64,000 nt of DNA from an uncultured Corynebacterium sp. (GCA_943914465.1 CALUCD010000006.1:128267-192266); one strand, 5' to 3'; shown: positions 1-9,167, numbered from the stretch's first letter. Numbers and translations: made by a program. Notes: generated by a model from the letters alone, not told the origin.

Positions 1-1129
1 CCACGTCGTCCTCCGCGATGAAGGTGGCGATCTGTGGCCAAAGGCGAGCCTGGGTCAGTGCCGCATCCAGATCTGGTGTGAACACCTCGGGTGCGACACG
101 CTGTTGCGAGCTCTTTGGTTGCTTTGGGATGCGCTCGGCGATCAGCTCCAGGGCTTCGAGCGAGTTGATGCCGACAAAGAACTCATCGCCCATGCTGAAG
201 TGCTGGTCTCCGATGTTTACGATGTCGTCTTCCGGCAAGTTGTGCGTGAAGCTGCCGGAGTTGACTTCGATAAAGCGCGGGTTGGTGGTGATGCAGAAGT
301 CGGAGTTTTCGATCCTTTCCTGCACACCAGGGGCCGAAGCTGCGCCGTTGTAGGTGCCAAGGCACAGCGGGTCCTGCTCCGCGAGCACAGCTTTCCCGGA
401 TGTCATATGAGCGTAGGGGATCTGCGCTTTGTCGATGATCGTGCGGAAGAGCTCGCTGAACCCATGACGGTCGGTGTCTTGGTCGAGGAGGAACACTGGG
501 CGCTGTGCTTGTGCGTAAAGCTCGAGGAAACGGTTCACCGTTGTCTCGAGGCGCTCCGCATCCGAGCGTGGCAGCTCAACACTGAACTGCTCGTCCGGTA
601 CCTCAATTTCAAGGTGCGTGATGTCGGAGGGGATTTGGATATGCACGGGGCGCTTCTCGCGCAGACAGGTGCGAATCGCCCGGTCGACCTCCTCGACCAC
701 GTTCATCGGAGAGACGCGGGTGACAACCTCAGTGAACGGGCGGATGGAGTCGAGCATGTTCGCAAAGTCCCCATCGGCCAGAGAGTGGTGCAAGTGCCAA
801 CGGTACTCGGTTGCGTACTGAGGCGGTGCTCCGGAAATTGAGATGACCGGCACGTGCTCAGCACGCGAACCGGCAATGCCGTTCAGTGCCGACAACTCGC
901 CGACACCATAGGTGGTCAGCAGCGCGCCGACACCGTGCTGGCGGGCGTACCCGTCAGCGGCGTAGGCCGCGTTGAGCTCGTTGCACGTGCCCACGAAGCG
1001 GAAATCCTCCGCCTCCTCGATCTGCTCGAGGAAGCTGAGGTTGAAATCTCCAGGCACCCCCAAAATCTCGCGGATGCCGAGTGCCTTCAAACGGCCAATG
1101 ATGAATTCGCCAACAGTCGTCACAGCCAT
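1..1129 (-). CDS. Thiamine-diphosphate 2-oxo acid decarboxylase (indolepyruvate/phenylpyruvate type), C-terminus off window
   Basis: This is a family of enzymes that decarboxylate aromatic or branched 2-oxo acids to aldehydes using thiamine diphosphate. The visible 376 codons start MAVTTVGEFIIGRL and include GVPGDFNLSFLEQI, the cofactor-activating glutamate in CNELNAAYAADGYAR, and GVGELSALNGIAG, which closely follow pyruvate/indolepyruvate/2-ketoacid decarboxylases. The ATG at 1129 follows a GAGGAG ribosome site. The C-terminal half carrying the second cofactor-binding domain lies beyond position 1. The gene sits 75 bp downstream of paaZ on the same strand. I infer a role in turning phenylpyruvate into phenylacetaldehyde, but the exact substrate cannot be read from the sequence. 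Confidence 0.85.
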   Translation of the reverse strand, partial: MAVTTVGEFIIGRLKALGIREILGVPGDFNLSFLEQIEEAEDFRFVGTCNELNAAYAADGYARQHGVGALLTTYGVGELSALNGIAGSRAEHVPVISISGAPPQYATEYRWHLHHSLADGDFANMLDSIRPFTEVVTRVSPMNVVEEVDRAIRTCLREKRPVHIQIPSDITHLEIEVPDEQFSVELPRSDAERLETTVNRFLELYAQAQRPVFLLDQDTDRHGFSELFRTIIDKAQIPYAHMTSGKAVLAEQDPLCLGTYNGAASAPGVQERIENSDFCITTNPRFIEVNSGSFTHNLPEDDIVNIGDQHFSMGDEFFVGINSLEALELIAERIPKQPKSSQQRVAPEVFTPDLDAALTQARLWPQIATFIAEDDV

Positions 1130-1204
1130 CAAAGCTCCTCCCCGCCGTGTTGTGCCACAGCATATTCTCCCATGCGCTTTGCCGCGATCACACCGCAGCG
1201 TCGG

Positions 1205-3262
1205 CTACGCGTAGGTGGTGCTGACCTTTTCCACGAGGGTGAGCACGTCGTAGGTGGCCACGATTTCATCGTGCTGGTTATAGAGCACCGTGTCCCACGC
1301 GACTTCGCCGTATGCGTCGGTCACACGCGGGGTGATCCGCTTGGCGGTCAGCTCGACACGAATCGAATCGTCATAGGTCACCGGGGTGATAAACCGGAGG
1401 TTGTCCAGGCCGTAGTTGGCTAGCACCGGACCGGGCTGCGGCTCGACAAACAGCCCCGCCGCCCAGGAGACGAGCAGGTAGCCGTGGGCGACACGACGCG
1501 GGAAGAATGGGTTCGCGGTTGCAGCCTCCTCATCGGTGTGCGCGTAGAACGTGTCCCCAGTCTTCTCAGCGAACTCGAGAATCTCCTCCAAGCTGACTTT
1601 GCGCAGATCTGATGCGAACTGGTCACCGAGTTGCAGCGTCGCCAAGTCCTTGCGGAACGGGTGCTCAGCGGTGCCGTTCGCCACTTCTTGGCGGGTCACT
1701 CGCTGCACCTTCGCGCCGGTATGCCACTGGCCGGTGATGGCGGTGAGGTGGTCTGGGGTGCCCTGAATTGCGGTGCGGTGCATGTAATGCTTGATGGCAC
1801 GCACGCCACCGAGCTCCTCGCCACCGCCGGCGCGACCCGGGCCGCCGTGGATGAGGTGGGGCAGGGGGGAGCCGTGGCCGGTAGATGTCTTCGCATCCTC
1901 GCGGTCGAGGAAGTGGAGGCGGCCGTGATGGCTGGCAATTCCGCGGGTGAAGGCGACCGCTGTCTCCGGATCATGCGTGATCACGGAAGCAACCAAAGAA
2001 CCTTTGCCTAATGCTGCAAGCTCGATCGCGTCGTCGATGCTGGTGTAGCCAATGATGGATACGACGGGGCCGAAAGCCTCGGTGTCGTGCACCCGCTCAG
2101 CGCGGGCATCGTCGAAGGTAAGCACGGTGGGTGCCATAAAGGCACCGCTGATGGTGTCGGGGCCACCGGTGATGACGTTGCCGCCAGCGTCGATAAGCTT
2201 TTCAAGTGCCTCTTTCACATCCTGGGCCTGGTCTTCGGAGACGAGGGGGCCCATCGTGGTCTGCTCGTTGCGAGGGTCGCCGACAATGATCTTCTCCTCG
2301 AGTTTCGCCTGCAACGCCTCAGCGACATCGCCAATCAAGGCTTGCGGCACAATTGCACGGCGCACCGCGGTGCATTTCTGGCCAGCCTTGACTGTCTGCT
2401 CCACAAAGAGCGTTTTGATGTACGCCTCGAACTCTGGGGTGCCTGGCTCGGCGTCGGGGCCGAGGATCGCGGCGTTGAGCGAGTCCGCCTCGGCAGTGAA
2501 GTGGACGCCGTTTTCCTGCACAGCCTCGCGGCTGCGCAGTGCGTGCGCGGTGGCCGCCGAACCGGTAAAGGCCACGTGGTCGTTGTAGTCGAGACGGTCG
2601 AGCACGTCACCCAGAGAACCGGAGATGAGCTGAATTGCACCGTCGGGCAGCACACCGGACTCCACCATCAGGCGGACGCACTCAGCAGTGATGTAGCCAG
2701 TCGGGGTAGCGGGTTTGACAATCGTTGGCATGCCGGCGATGAACGCGGGGGCGAACTTTTCCAGCATGCCCCAAACCGGGAAGTTGAACGCGTTGATCTG
2801 CACCGCCACGCCTTCTAGTGGGGTGTAGATGTGGCGGCCCTGGAAAGAAAAGTCCTTGGCAAACACTTCTGCCGGACCGTCGACCACCACGTTAGCGTTG
2901 GGCATCTCGCGGCGTCCCTTGGAGGAAAAGGTGAACATGGTGGAGATGCCGCCGTCGATGTCTGGAAAATTGTCGCGCTTGGTTGCGCCCGCCTTGTGCG
3001 CCAGTTCGTAGAGCTTGTCTTTATTTGCGTCGAGATACAGCGCGATTTCTTTGATCTTCAGCGCGCGCTCATGCATGGTCAGCGCCGCTAGGTTGGTGCG
3101 CCCGGTGGTTTTCGCGTATTCGAGCGCGCCAGCGAAGTCGAGGCCCTCGGTGGAAACTCGAGCGACGACCTCACCGGTAGAGGAGTCTTTGACCTCGCGG
3201 ATGTCAGATGGGTTTTGGGGGCTGACCCATTCGCCTTGCAGATAGCTGGGTACGACAGTCAT
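1205..3262 (-). CDS. paaZ: PaaZ, bifunctional oxepin-CoA hydrolase / semialdehyde dehydrogenase
   Basis: PaaZ opens the oxepin-CoA ring in aerobic phenylacetate degradation and oxidises the resulting semialdehyde. The 685-residue protein has an N-terminal aldehyde dehydrogenase domain with the catalytic cysteine in KAGQKCTAVRR and a glutamate in HFTAEADSLNAA. It ends in a MaoC-type hydratase domain with an Asp/His pair in GDTFYAHTDEE followed by RRVAHGYLLVSWAAGLFV. Its length is normal for fused PaaZ. The ATG at 3262 is preceded by AAAGGA. The gene diverges from a thioesterase gene across a region carrying a PaaR-like operator, so it probably belongs to the same regulon as the main paa operon. 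Confidence 0.95.
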   Translation of the reverse strand: MTVVPSYLQGEWVSPQNPSDIREVKDSSTGEVVARVSTEGLDFAGALEYAKTTGRTNLAALTMHERALKIKEIALYLDANKDKLYELAHKAGATKRDNFPDIDGGISTMFTFSSKGRREMPNANVVVDGPAEVFAKDFSFQGRHIYTPLEGVAVQINAFNFPVWGMLEKFAPAFIAGMPTIVKPATPTGYITAECVRLMVESGVLPDGAIQLISGSLGDVLDRLDYNDHVAFTGSAATAHALRSREAVQENGVHFTAEADSLNAAILGPDAEPGTPEFEAYIKTLFVEQTVKAGQKCTAVRRAIVPQALIGDVAEALQAKLEEKIIVGDPRNEQTTMGPLVSEDQAQDVKEALEKLIDAGGNVITGGPDTISGAFMAPTVLTFDDARAERVHDTEAFGPVVSIIGYTSIDDAIELAALGKGSLVASVITHDPETAVAFTRGIASHHGRLHFLDREDAKTSTGHGSPLPHLIHGGPGRAGGGEELGGVRAIKHYMHRTAIQGTPDHLTAITGQWHTGAKVQRVTRQEVANGTAEHPFRKDLATLQLGDQFASDLRKVSLEEILEFAEKTGDTFYAHTDEEAATANPFFPRRVAHGYLLVSWAAGLFVEPQPGPVLANYGLDNLRFITPVTYDDSIRVELTAKRITPRVTDAYGEVAWDTVLYNQHDEIVATYDVLTLVEKVSTTYA

Positions 3263-3287
3263 CGGAGTCCTTTCGAAATAGCCATTC

Positions 3288-3309
3288 GCTCACTGAACGG
3301 TCAGTAGGT
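3288..3309. promoter_or_regulatory. Degenerate PaaR-type operator between paaZ and a thioesterase gene
   Basis: A 22-bp imperfect palindrome with core ACTGAACGGTCAGT fills the gap between the divergent genes. It resembles the two clearer copies upstream of paaA and paaK. A CTATAG box at 3323-3328 gives a TATAGT hexamer on both strands, so this site may lie just downstream of the paaZ transcription start. Assignment to PaaR is inference from motif sharing. Confidence 0.55.
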
Positions 3310-3335
3310 AATTCATTGTGAACTATAGTGAACGG

Positions 3336-3734
3336 ATGGAAACACGGTGGAAGATAGTGTTGGGCGAGCTCGACGAGAAGATGGGCGTCGAGGTGCTCGA
3401 AGAATCAGCGGACAAGGTCGTAGCGCGCATGCCTATCGACGGCAACCGCCAATCCCTCGGGCTGCTCCACGGCGGGGCCATGGCCGCGCTGGCGGAGACG
3501 GTGGGCAGTTGGGCCGCGGTGATTCACGCGTCCTCCCTGGGCAAAGTGGCGGTAGGAGTGGACCTCAACGCCACCCATCACGCTTCGGGCCGGGACGGCT
3601 ACGTCACCGCCACCGCCACCGCCATCCGGCTCGGGCGTACGCTGACCAGCCACGAAGTCCTCATCACTGACGACAGTGGCCGTCGGCTGTGCACCGCGCG
3701 GATCACCAACGCGATCGTCGACAAGCGAAGTTAG
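3336..3734 (+). CDS. Hotdog-fold acyl-CoA thioesterase (PaaI/YdiI type)
   Basis: This 132-residue protein is a single-domain hotdog thioesterase. It contains the family signature SLGLLHGGAMAALAETVGSW, in which HGG and the AET acid are typical of YdiI/MenI-like acyl-CoA hydrolases. A phenylacetate-pathway thioesterase would rescue CoA from dead-end thioesters. I prefer the ATG at 3336 because TATAGT at 3324-3329 lies six bases upstream, which fits a leaderless transcript; a GTG at 3318 would add six residues. The gene converges on paaH with stop codons overlapping by four bases. A second, different thioesterase gene lies at 11513-11956. Confidence 0.8.
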   Translation: METRWKIVLGELDEKMGVEVLEESADKVVARMPIDGNRQSLGLLHGGAMAALAETVGSWAAVIHASSLGKVAVGVDLNATHHASGRDGYVTATATAIRLGRTLTSHEVLITDDSGRRLCTARITNAIVDKRS

Positions 3735-4570
3735 CTTTCGTAGTCGTAGAAACCCTTGCCGGACTTGCGCCCCAGCTCTCCGCGCTCGACCATGTCACGC
3801 ATGAGCTGCGGCGGGGCGAAGCGCTCGCCGAGGGTGGATTCGAGGTACTCCGCGATGCCGAGGCGCACGTCCAAGCCCACAATGTCTGTCAACGCGAGCG
3901 GGCCGACGGGGAACTTGTACCCGAGCACCATCGCATCGTCGATGTCCTTCGGCGACGCCACGCCCTCCTCGACCATGCGGATCGCTTCTAGCGCAATGGC
4001 CACACCCAAGCGTGAGGAAGCGAAGCCGGGAGCATCTTTGACCACGATCGGTGCTTTCCCGATGCCTGCCACCCACTCCTGGGCGGTGTCCACCAGCGAC
4101 TCCGGGGTCGAGGCCGCGACCACGATTTCGACGAGTTTCGACGCCGGCACCGGGTTGAAAAAATGCAGGCCAATCACGTCGTTTTTCACGGTGTCAGCAA
4201 GCTCAGAGACAGACAGCGAGGAGGTGTTCGTCGCAATCACCGCGTCGGGGGCTGCATTGCTTATTGACGTAAACGCTTCAGCCTTCAGCTCAAAAGACTC
4301 AGGTACTGCCTCGACGATCAACTCACAATCGGCGAAGTCAGCGTGGTCGGTGGAGAAGCTCAGCTTGTCTAAATACTGCGCGGCACTGCCCTCCGCGCCG
4401 CGCTTGATCGATCCTTCGATGTCTTTGGTGATGCGGTCTTTCGCGGCCGCAGTCGCGTCGTCATTGATGTCAACAACATGCACGGTTGCGCCCGACATAA
4501 GGAACGCGTGGGCGATGCCGGCGCCCATCCGCCCTCCGCCGAGGACACCGACGTGTGCAGGAATAGCCAT
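3731..4570 (-). CDS. paaH: PaaH, 3-hydroxyadipyl-CoA dehydrogenase
   Basis: This NAD-dependent 3-hydroxyacyl-CoA dehydrogenase acts in the beta-oxidation-like end of the pathway. The 279-residue product opens with a Rossmann motif, GVLGGGRMGAGIAHAFL, and has HFFNPVPASKLVEIV, which holds the family catalytic histidine. The C-terminal dimerisation domain ends GRKSGKGFYDYES. The ATG at 4570 has a GGGAG site 7 bases upstream. A longer reading to 4669 would run into paaF and lacks homology. Only 13 bases separate it from the paaF stop, so it is probably the last gene of the paaA-to-paaH operon. Confidence 0.93.
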   Translation of the reverse strand: MAIPAHVGVLGGGRMGAGIAHAFLMSGATVHVVDINDDATAAAKDRITKDIEGSIKRGAEGSAAQYLDKLSFSTDHADFADCELIVEAVPESFELKAEAFTSISNAAPDAVIATNTSSLSVSELADTVKNDVIGLHFFNPVPASKLVEIVVAASTPESLVDTAQEWVAGIGKAPIVVKDAPGFASSRLGVAIALEAIRMVEEGVASPKDIDDAMVLGYKFPVGPLALTDIVGLDVRLGIAEYLESTLGERFAPPQLMRDMVERGELGRKSGKGFYDYES

Positions 4571-4583
4571 AAGTGTTTCTCCC

Positions 4584-5375
4584 TTACTTGTTGCGTTTCC
4601 GGTCCAGGAACGCTTGCATCCGCTCGAATTTCGCTTCCGATTCGAACAAAACAGCCTGCGCGATGTCATCGACCTGTGGGTGCGCCGACAACGGCATGGC
4701 CAGCACGGATTTAGTGATCTGCACCGCTAGCGGATCCTGCTTAGCGATGCGCGCGGCGAAGTCGAGCGCCGCATCATACAGTGCCTCGGGCTCAGCAAGT
4801 TCGGAGACAAGGCTGTGCGCCTTTGCCTCCTCACCGCTCAGTATCCTGCCAGCGAGCAGCATCTCTTTTGCCAGTGGCTCGCCGACGGCGGCGCGCAGGC
4901 GCCAGGTGCCGCCGGCGGCCGCCATAATGCCTAATCCGGTCTCCGGCTGGCCAAACTTGGCACCTGGGGTGGATACGCGGAAGTCGGCCGCGAGCACGAG
5001 TTCAAGGCCACCGCCGAGTGCGTAGCCGTCCACAGCAGCGATGACTGGCATGGGCAGTTTGGCGATCCGGTCGAAAACGCGATTGTTGATGCCGCGCAGT
5101 GCGTCCGCGCGGCGGCGTTCTTTGAGCTGCGCGATATCCGCGCCCGAGGCGAACACGCCGTCCGAGCCGATGATGATGGTGACTTTCGGGGTGCGTTCGA
5201 GGTAGCCGCAGACCGCGTGCAGCTCATCTACCATCGTCTCGTCAATAGCGTTGCGTACCGCCGGGCGCGAAAGCCGCAGGGTGCACAGGTTGTCCGTCTC
5301 CTCGACAGAGATCGCGGTGAAATCGGCGAAGCTGGTGGAGCCGATGGGGCGAGGGGAGTTGGTGAGTTCTGTCAT
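4584..5375 (-). CDS. paaF: PaaF-type enoyl-CoA hydratase (2,3-dehydroadipyl-CoA hydratase)
   Basis: This crotonase-fold protein of 263 residues keeps both hydratase glutamates: one in ALGGGLELVLAADF and one in FGQPETGLGIM. That pattern marks it as the hydratase rather than the PaaG isomerase encoded at 6628-7410. It would hydrate 2,3-dehydroadipyl-CoA to 3-hydroxyadipyl-CoA, the substrate of the adjacent paaH product. The start MTELTNSPRP at 5375 lies four bases after the thiolase stop. An upstream in-frame extension overlaps that gene and is not used. Confidence 0.88.
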   Translation of the reverse strand: MTELTNSPRPIGSTSFADFTAISVEETDNLCTLRLSRPAVRNAIDETMVDELHAVCGYLERTPKVTIIIGSDGVFASGADIAQLKERRRADALRGINNRVFDRIAKLPMPVIAAVDGYALGGGLELVLAADFRVSTPGAKFGQPETGLGIMAAAGGTWRLRAAVGEPLAKEMLLAGRILSGEEAKAHSLVSELAEPEALYDAALDFAARIAKQDPLAVQITKSVLAMPLSAHPQVDDIAQAVLFESEAKFERMQAFLDRKRNK

Positions 5376-5379
5376 GGCG

Positions 5380-6576
5380 TTAGACCCTCTCAAGTGCGAT
5401 TGCGGTGCCTTGGCCCACCCCGATGCACATAGTGGCAATCCCGCGGGTGCCAGCTTCCTGTTCCAAGCGGTTGAGCAAGGTGATGGTGATGCGCGCGCCA
5501 GAGGATCCGAGCGGGTGACCGAGCGCGATCGCACCGCCCCACAAGTTCACCTTGTCTAAGTCGAGGCCGAGTTCGCGCACCGAGGCGACAGACTGGGTAG
5601 CAAAAGCCTCGTTGATTTCGTAGGCATCAACCTCATCCGTGCTCCAACCGGTGCGCGCGAGAAGCTTCTGGGTGGCCGGGATTGGGCCGAGGCCCATCAC
5701 TTCGGGTGCCAGGCCGGCGGCAGCAGAGGCGACCACCTTTGCGCGTGCGGCCAAGCCGTACTTGTCAACGGCAGCTTCGCTGGCGACGATGATCGCCGAG
5801 GCCCCGTCGTTGAGCGAGGATGAGTTCCCGGCTGTGACAACCTCGCCGCCTTTGACCACCGGACGCAGCTTGGCCAGTACCTCCATTGTGGTGCCCGCAC
5901 GGGGACCTTCGTCAGTGTCAACAACGGTGACATTGCCCTTTCGATCGGTGATTTCGACCGGGACAATCTCGTTGGCAAAACGGCCCTCTTCGATCGCCTT
6001 CGACGCCAGCGTTTGGGACCGCACCGCGAACTCGTCGGCTTCTGCACGCGAAATGTGCTTTACCCGCGCGACCTCCTCGGCTGTCTCGGGCATAGAAAAC
6101 GTCGTCTTCTCCTGTTGTTGGAAGATCGGGTTGACAAACCGCCAGCCGATGGAGGTGTCAAACACCTCGCCAGGCTTAGCAAACGGTTTATCCGGCTTCT
6201 CCATCACCCAGGGGGCGCGTGACATGGATTCCACGCCGCCGGCGACAACCACGTCGGCCTGGCCGGCTTCAATCATTGCCGCAGCTAGTGAAATCGCCGA
6301 CATGCCGGAGGCACACAGGCGGTTGACGGTGATACCGGGCACTGTGTCAGGGAAACCGGCAAGGAGCCAGGCCATGCGCGCAACGTTGCGGTTTTCTTCG
6401 CCGGCACCGTTCGCATTGCCGTAAATCACCTCGTCTACGGCCTCGGGTGGGAGGCCGGCATCTTCAACTACTGCTTTGATGGTTAACGCCGCGAGGTCGT
6501 CCGGCCGGACACTGGCGAGGGCACCACCGTAGCGCCCGACGGGGGTTCGCTTCCCAGAGACGAGGAATGCGGACAT
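5380..6576 (-). CDS. paaJ: PaaJ, 3-oxoadipyl-CoA / 3-oxo-5,6-didehydrosuberyl-CoA thiolase
   Basis: This is a degradative thiolase of 398 residues. It has the acyl-accepting cysteine in VNRLCASGMSAI, the NEAFA histidine segment, GHPLGSSGARI, and the second cysteine in CIGVGQGTA. Length and motifs match PaaJ/PcaF thiolases, which act twice in phenylacetate breakdown to give acetyl-CoA and succinyl-CoA. The start MSAFLVSGKRTP at 6576 is preceded by AGAAAGG. The gene lies between the two crotonase-family genes of the operon. Confidence 0.93.
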   Translation of the reverse strand: MSAFLVSGKRTPVGRYGGALASVRPDDLAALTIKAVVEDAGLPPEAVDEVIYGNANGAGEENRNVARMAWLLAGFPDTVPGITVNRLCASGMSAISLAAAMIEAGQADVVVAGGVESMSRAPWVMEKPDKPFAKPGEVFDTSIGWRFVNPIFQQQEKTTFSMPETAEEVARVKHISRAEADEFAVRSQTLASKAIEEGRFANEIVPVEITDRKGNVTVVDTDEGPRAGTTMEVLAKLRPVVKGGEVVTAGNSSSLNDGASAIIVASEAAVDKYGLAARAKVVASAAAGLAPEVMGLGPIPATQKLLARTGWSTDEVDAYEINEAFATQSVASVRELGLDLDKVNLWGGAIALGHPLGSSGARITITLLNRLEQEAGTRGIATMCIGVGQGTAIALERV

Positions 6577-6627
6577 GGGTTTTTCCTTTCTGAAGGTCTG
6601 CAAAGGACAGCTCAGCAGATCCGATGG

Positions 6628-7410
6628 CTATTTGCCGGTGAAGTGGGCTGCACGTTTCTCGTTGAAGGCAGCGAAGCCCTCCAGGTAGTCGGATGAGGAA
6701 CACAGTTCGCCTTGGGCCACGTTCTCAGCGGCCACGGAGTCCCACAACCCGACCTTGGTATCGCGGATGTCGGCAACGAGCTTTTTGCTTGCAAGAAACG
6801 CCTGGGTGGCGCCCGATGCAGCACGCTCAACGCGCTCGCGGGTAAAGGCAACCAGCTCGTCTTCTGGCACAGCACGTGAGAACAGGCCAGCTTGGACTGC
6901 CTCCGCACCGGAGATGAGGTCACCGGTGACAATAAGATCCATCGCCCGGTGGGCGCCGAGGCGTTCAACGAACAGCGCGTGCCCGCCCGAGTCCAGCGTT
7001 GCGCCGAGGTTGGCAAACGGGGAGCCAAATACCGCGTTTTCGGCGACGTAGACGATGTCGGTAGCAATGAGCAGGCCAAGCCCCACACCGAGTGCAGCAC
7101 CTTGCGCGGCACCAAACGTCGGTGCTGGGAATTGGCTCATTTGCTTGAGCACTGGGGTGACCTTGTTTGCCAGGTAGTCGGTCGCGTCGTCGTCGCGCGG
7201 GTCGAGGCCTTTGATGTTGCGCCCGGCAGAGAACCCTTTGCCCTCGCCGCGCAGCAGGAGCGCACGCACGCTACGCTGTGCGGCTTCGGTGTACGCCTCC
7301 GCGAGCTCCTTAAGGTCTGGCTCGCCAAGGGCATTGCGGGTCTGTGGGCTGTTGAGCACCACTTCTGCCCATTTGGCTGCGTCGTCGCCGTGGATGTGTA
7401 GATCGATCAT
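6628..7410 (-). CDS. paaG: PaaG, 1,2-epoxyphenylacetyl-CoA isomerase
   Basis: This crotonase-fold protein has 260 residues. It ends EKRAAHFTGK, very like the C-terminus of known PaaG proteins. It also carries an aspartate in the LGATLDSGGHALF segment, where PaaG has its catalytic Asp, and it lacks the hydratase GQPE glutamate. It should convert ring-1,2-epoxyphenylacetyl-CoA to the oxepin, the substrate for PaaZ. The ATG at 7410 follows AAGGAA. The neighbours are paaJ downstream and paaE 21 bases upstream. Confidence 0.88.
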   Translation of the reverse strand: MIDLHIHGDDAAKWAEVVLNSPQTRNALGEPDLKELAEAYTEAAQRSVRALLLRGEGKGFSAGRNIKGLDPRDDDATDYLANKVTPVLKQMSQFPAPTFGAAQGAALGVGLGLLIATDIVYVAENAVFGSPFANLGATLDSGGHALFVERLGAHRAMDLIVTGDLISGAEAVQAGLFSRAVPEDELVAFTRERVERAASGATQAFLASKKLVADIRDTKVGLWDSVAAENVAQGELCSSSDYLEGFAAFNEKRAAHFTGK

Positions 7411-7431
7411 TGGGGTTCCTTGTCTTGCGGT

Positions 7432-8625
7432 CTAGGCGTCGAAGTCGACCTTGATGGACTTGCTGGTCGGGCGGGTCTGGCAGGTGAGGATATAGTCGGC
7501 CTGCACCTCGTCCGGTTCCAAGGCGTAGTTCTCATCCATCTTGTAGTCGCCTTCGACCACCTTCGCGCGGCACGTGCCGCACACGCCGCCCGCGCAGGCG
7601 AAGGGGACGTCTGAACGCACGCGCAGTGCGGCGTTGAGGATCGTCTCCTGCGCTGAGGCAGGGGAGAGCACCTCGCCGGAAAGGCCGTCGAGCTGGAACT
7701 CGATGTTGATGTTCTCGCCCTTCGGATCAGCCACGACCGGGCGGCCGGCATTACCGCTGGCCGCCTTCTTCGGGTCACCAGTGGTAAAGAGCTCGAAGCG
7801 GATTTTCGGCGGATCGACGTCGCGTTTTTCCAGTTCGTCGCGGCACAGCTGCACCAGTTCGAACGGGCCGCAGAGGAACCACTCGTCTATGGTTTCCACG
7901 CCGATGACCTGGTCGAGCAGGGTAGTCAGTTTCTCTGCGTCGATCCGTCCCGAAAGCAGCGGGTTGATGCGCTGTTCGCGGGTGAGCACGTTATGCACCG
8001 CGAAGCGGGTCGGGTGCTTATCTTTCAGGTCACCGATGCGGTCGGCGAACATCACGTCCCCGCCACCGCGGTTGGAGTAGACCAGCTCCACTTGTGCATC
8101 CGGCACGCCGGCAAGCACGGTGTCGGTGATCGCCATGATTGGGGTGATGCCGGAGCCAGCGGCGATCGCGGCGATACGCGGATTTTGCACATCGCGCAGA
8201 TCTTTCTTCACCTCCTGCGCATCGTTGAGGCCGGTCATGCGAATCTTTGAGGTGAACGCGCCTTGCGGGTTCATCACGTCTATGGTGTCACCTGGCTGTA
8301 GCGACTCATTCGCCCAGGTGGAGAACTTGCCGCCGAAGTCGCGTTTGATTCCCACCCGGATTGTGCCGTCGGTTGGGGCGGCGCAGATTGAGTAGGAGCG
8401 ACGCACCTCCTCGCCGTCGATCATGGCGCGCAGGGCGACGTACTGGCCGGGGACGTAGTTGTAGTCATCGCGCAGCTCTTCCGGCACTGCGAACGACACC
8501 TCAACCGCATCGTCGGTGAGTTTTTCCACGGAGGAGACAGTGAGGGTGTTGAACTTCGCCCGCTTCTTCGGCTCGTTTCCGGCGGGGAGCGACGTTGCGT
8601 CGTTTTCGGTGTGAGTCGAGGTCAT
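7432..8625 (-). CDS. paaE: PaaE, reductase subunit of phenylacetyl-CoA epoxidase
   Basis: PaaE passes electrons from NADPH to the di-iron centre of the PaaABC oxygenase. The 397-residue protein has a ferredoxin-NADP reductase-like FAD domain (RRSYSICAAP) and a nucleotide-binding region (AAGSGITPIMAI). The C-terminal plant-type [2Fe-2S] domain has its cysteines in CAGGVCGTCRAKV plus a later one in YILTCQTRPTS. Its ATG overlaps the paaD stop by one base, suggesting translational coupling. Confidence 0.95.
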   Translation of the reverse strand: MTSTHTENDATSLPAGNEPKKRAKFNTLTVSSVEKLTDDAVEVSFAVPEELRDDYNYVPGQYVALRAMIDGEEVRRSYSICAAPTDGTIRVGIKRDFGGKFSTWANESLQPGDTIDVMNPQGAFTSKIRMTGLNDAQEVKKDLRDVQNPRIAAIAAGSGITPIMAITDTVLAGVPDAQVELVYSNRGGGDVMFADRIGDLKDKHPTRFAVHNVLTREQRINPLLSGRIDAEKLTTLLDQVIGVETIDEWFLCGPFELVQLCRDELEKRDVDPPKIRFELFTTGDPKKAASGNAGRPVVADPKGENINIEFQLDGLSGEVLSPASAQETILNAALRVRSDVPFACAGGVCGTCRAKVVEGDYKMDENYALEPDEVQADYILTCQTRPTSKSIKVDFDA

Positions 8626-9167
8626 TAGTGCACCTTGAAGTAGTCGAAGGGTTCAAAGCAGGAATTGCACGTGAAGAGTGCTTTGCAGGAGGTTGAGCCA
8701 AAGCGGCTTACTTCCTGAGTGTCGTTGGATCCGCAGAGCGGACACACGATCCGGGGAGGCGGAGCAAGGTCGAGCAGGATCGGGCCGGAGGCGCGCTTCG
8801 CGTTGCCCTGCGGCGGGGCGATACCGAACTCTTTCAGCTGGCGCTGACCAGTTTCTGTGATCCAGTCGGTGGTCCAGGCGGGCTGGAGCACGGTTTCTAC
8901 CCGCACGTCCTTGTAGCCGGCCTTTGCCAGTTCGCGGCTGATGTCATCTGTGATTTGGCCCATCGCGGGACACCCTGAGTACGTCGGGGTGATGGTCACA
9001 ACCGCAGTCGTCCCGTCGAAGCCGACTTCACGCAAAATGCCAAGATCCGCAATCGAGATGACCGGGATCTCCGGATCAGGCACTCTGGCAGCGGTGTCCC
9101 ACAACTCTGCCTCCCGCGGCATCTCCGGGCGGAGAGGGTGGTCAGAGTTGATCAGGGGATCGGTCAT
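8625..9167 (-). CDS. paaD: PaaD, Fe-S maturation protein of the phenylacetyl-CoA epoxidase
   Basis: PaaD belongs to the MIP18/SufT family and is needed for a functional epoxidase. The 180-residue product has the PDPEIPVISIADLGI motif and the cysteine-containing TPTYSGCPAMGQI. At the C-terminus is a zinc-ribbon-like cysteine set (CPLCGS ... SCKALFTCNSC). The ATG at 9167 follows AAGGAGAAC. A longer reading to 9332 extends into paaC and shows no family similarity, so it is rejected. Confidence 0.93.
   Translation of the reverse strand: MTDPLINSDHPLRPEMPREAELWDTAARVPDPEIPVISIADLGILREVGFDGTTAVVTITPTYSGCPAMGQITDDISRELAKAGYKDVRVETVLQPAWTTDWITETGQRQLKEFGIAPPQGNAKRASGPILLDLAPPPRIVCPLCGSNDTQEVSRFGSTSCKALFTCNSCFEPFDYFKVH

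Noticed and set aside
104..841. Plus-strand open frame of 245 codons over the decarboxylase gene
   Set aside because: It is antisense to a gene with clear TPP-enzyme motifs, has no ribosome site and no family features; long shadow frames are expected at high GC.
2087..2818. Plus-strand 243-codon frame inside paaZ
   Set aside because: Antisense shadow of a well-supported gene; composition not protein-like.
3756..4730. Plus-strand 324-codon frame over paaH and paaF
   Set aside because: Ser/Thr/Ala-biased shadow spanning two confident minus-strand genes.
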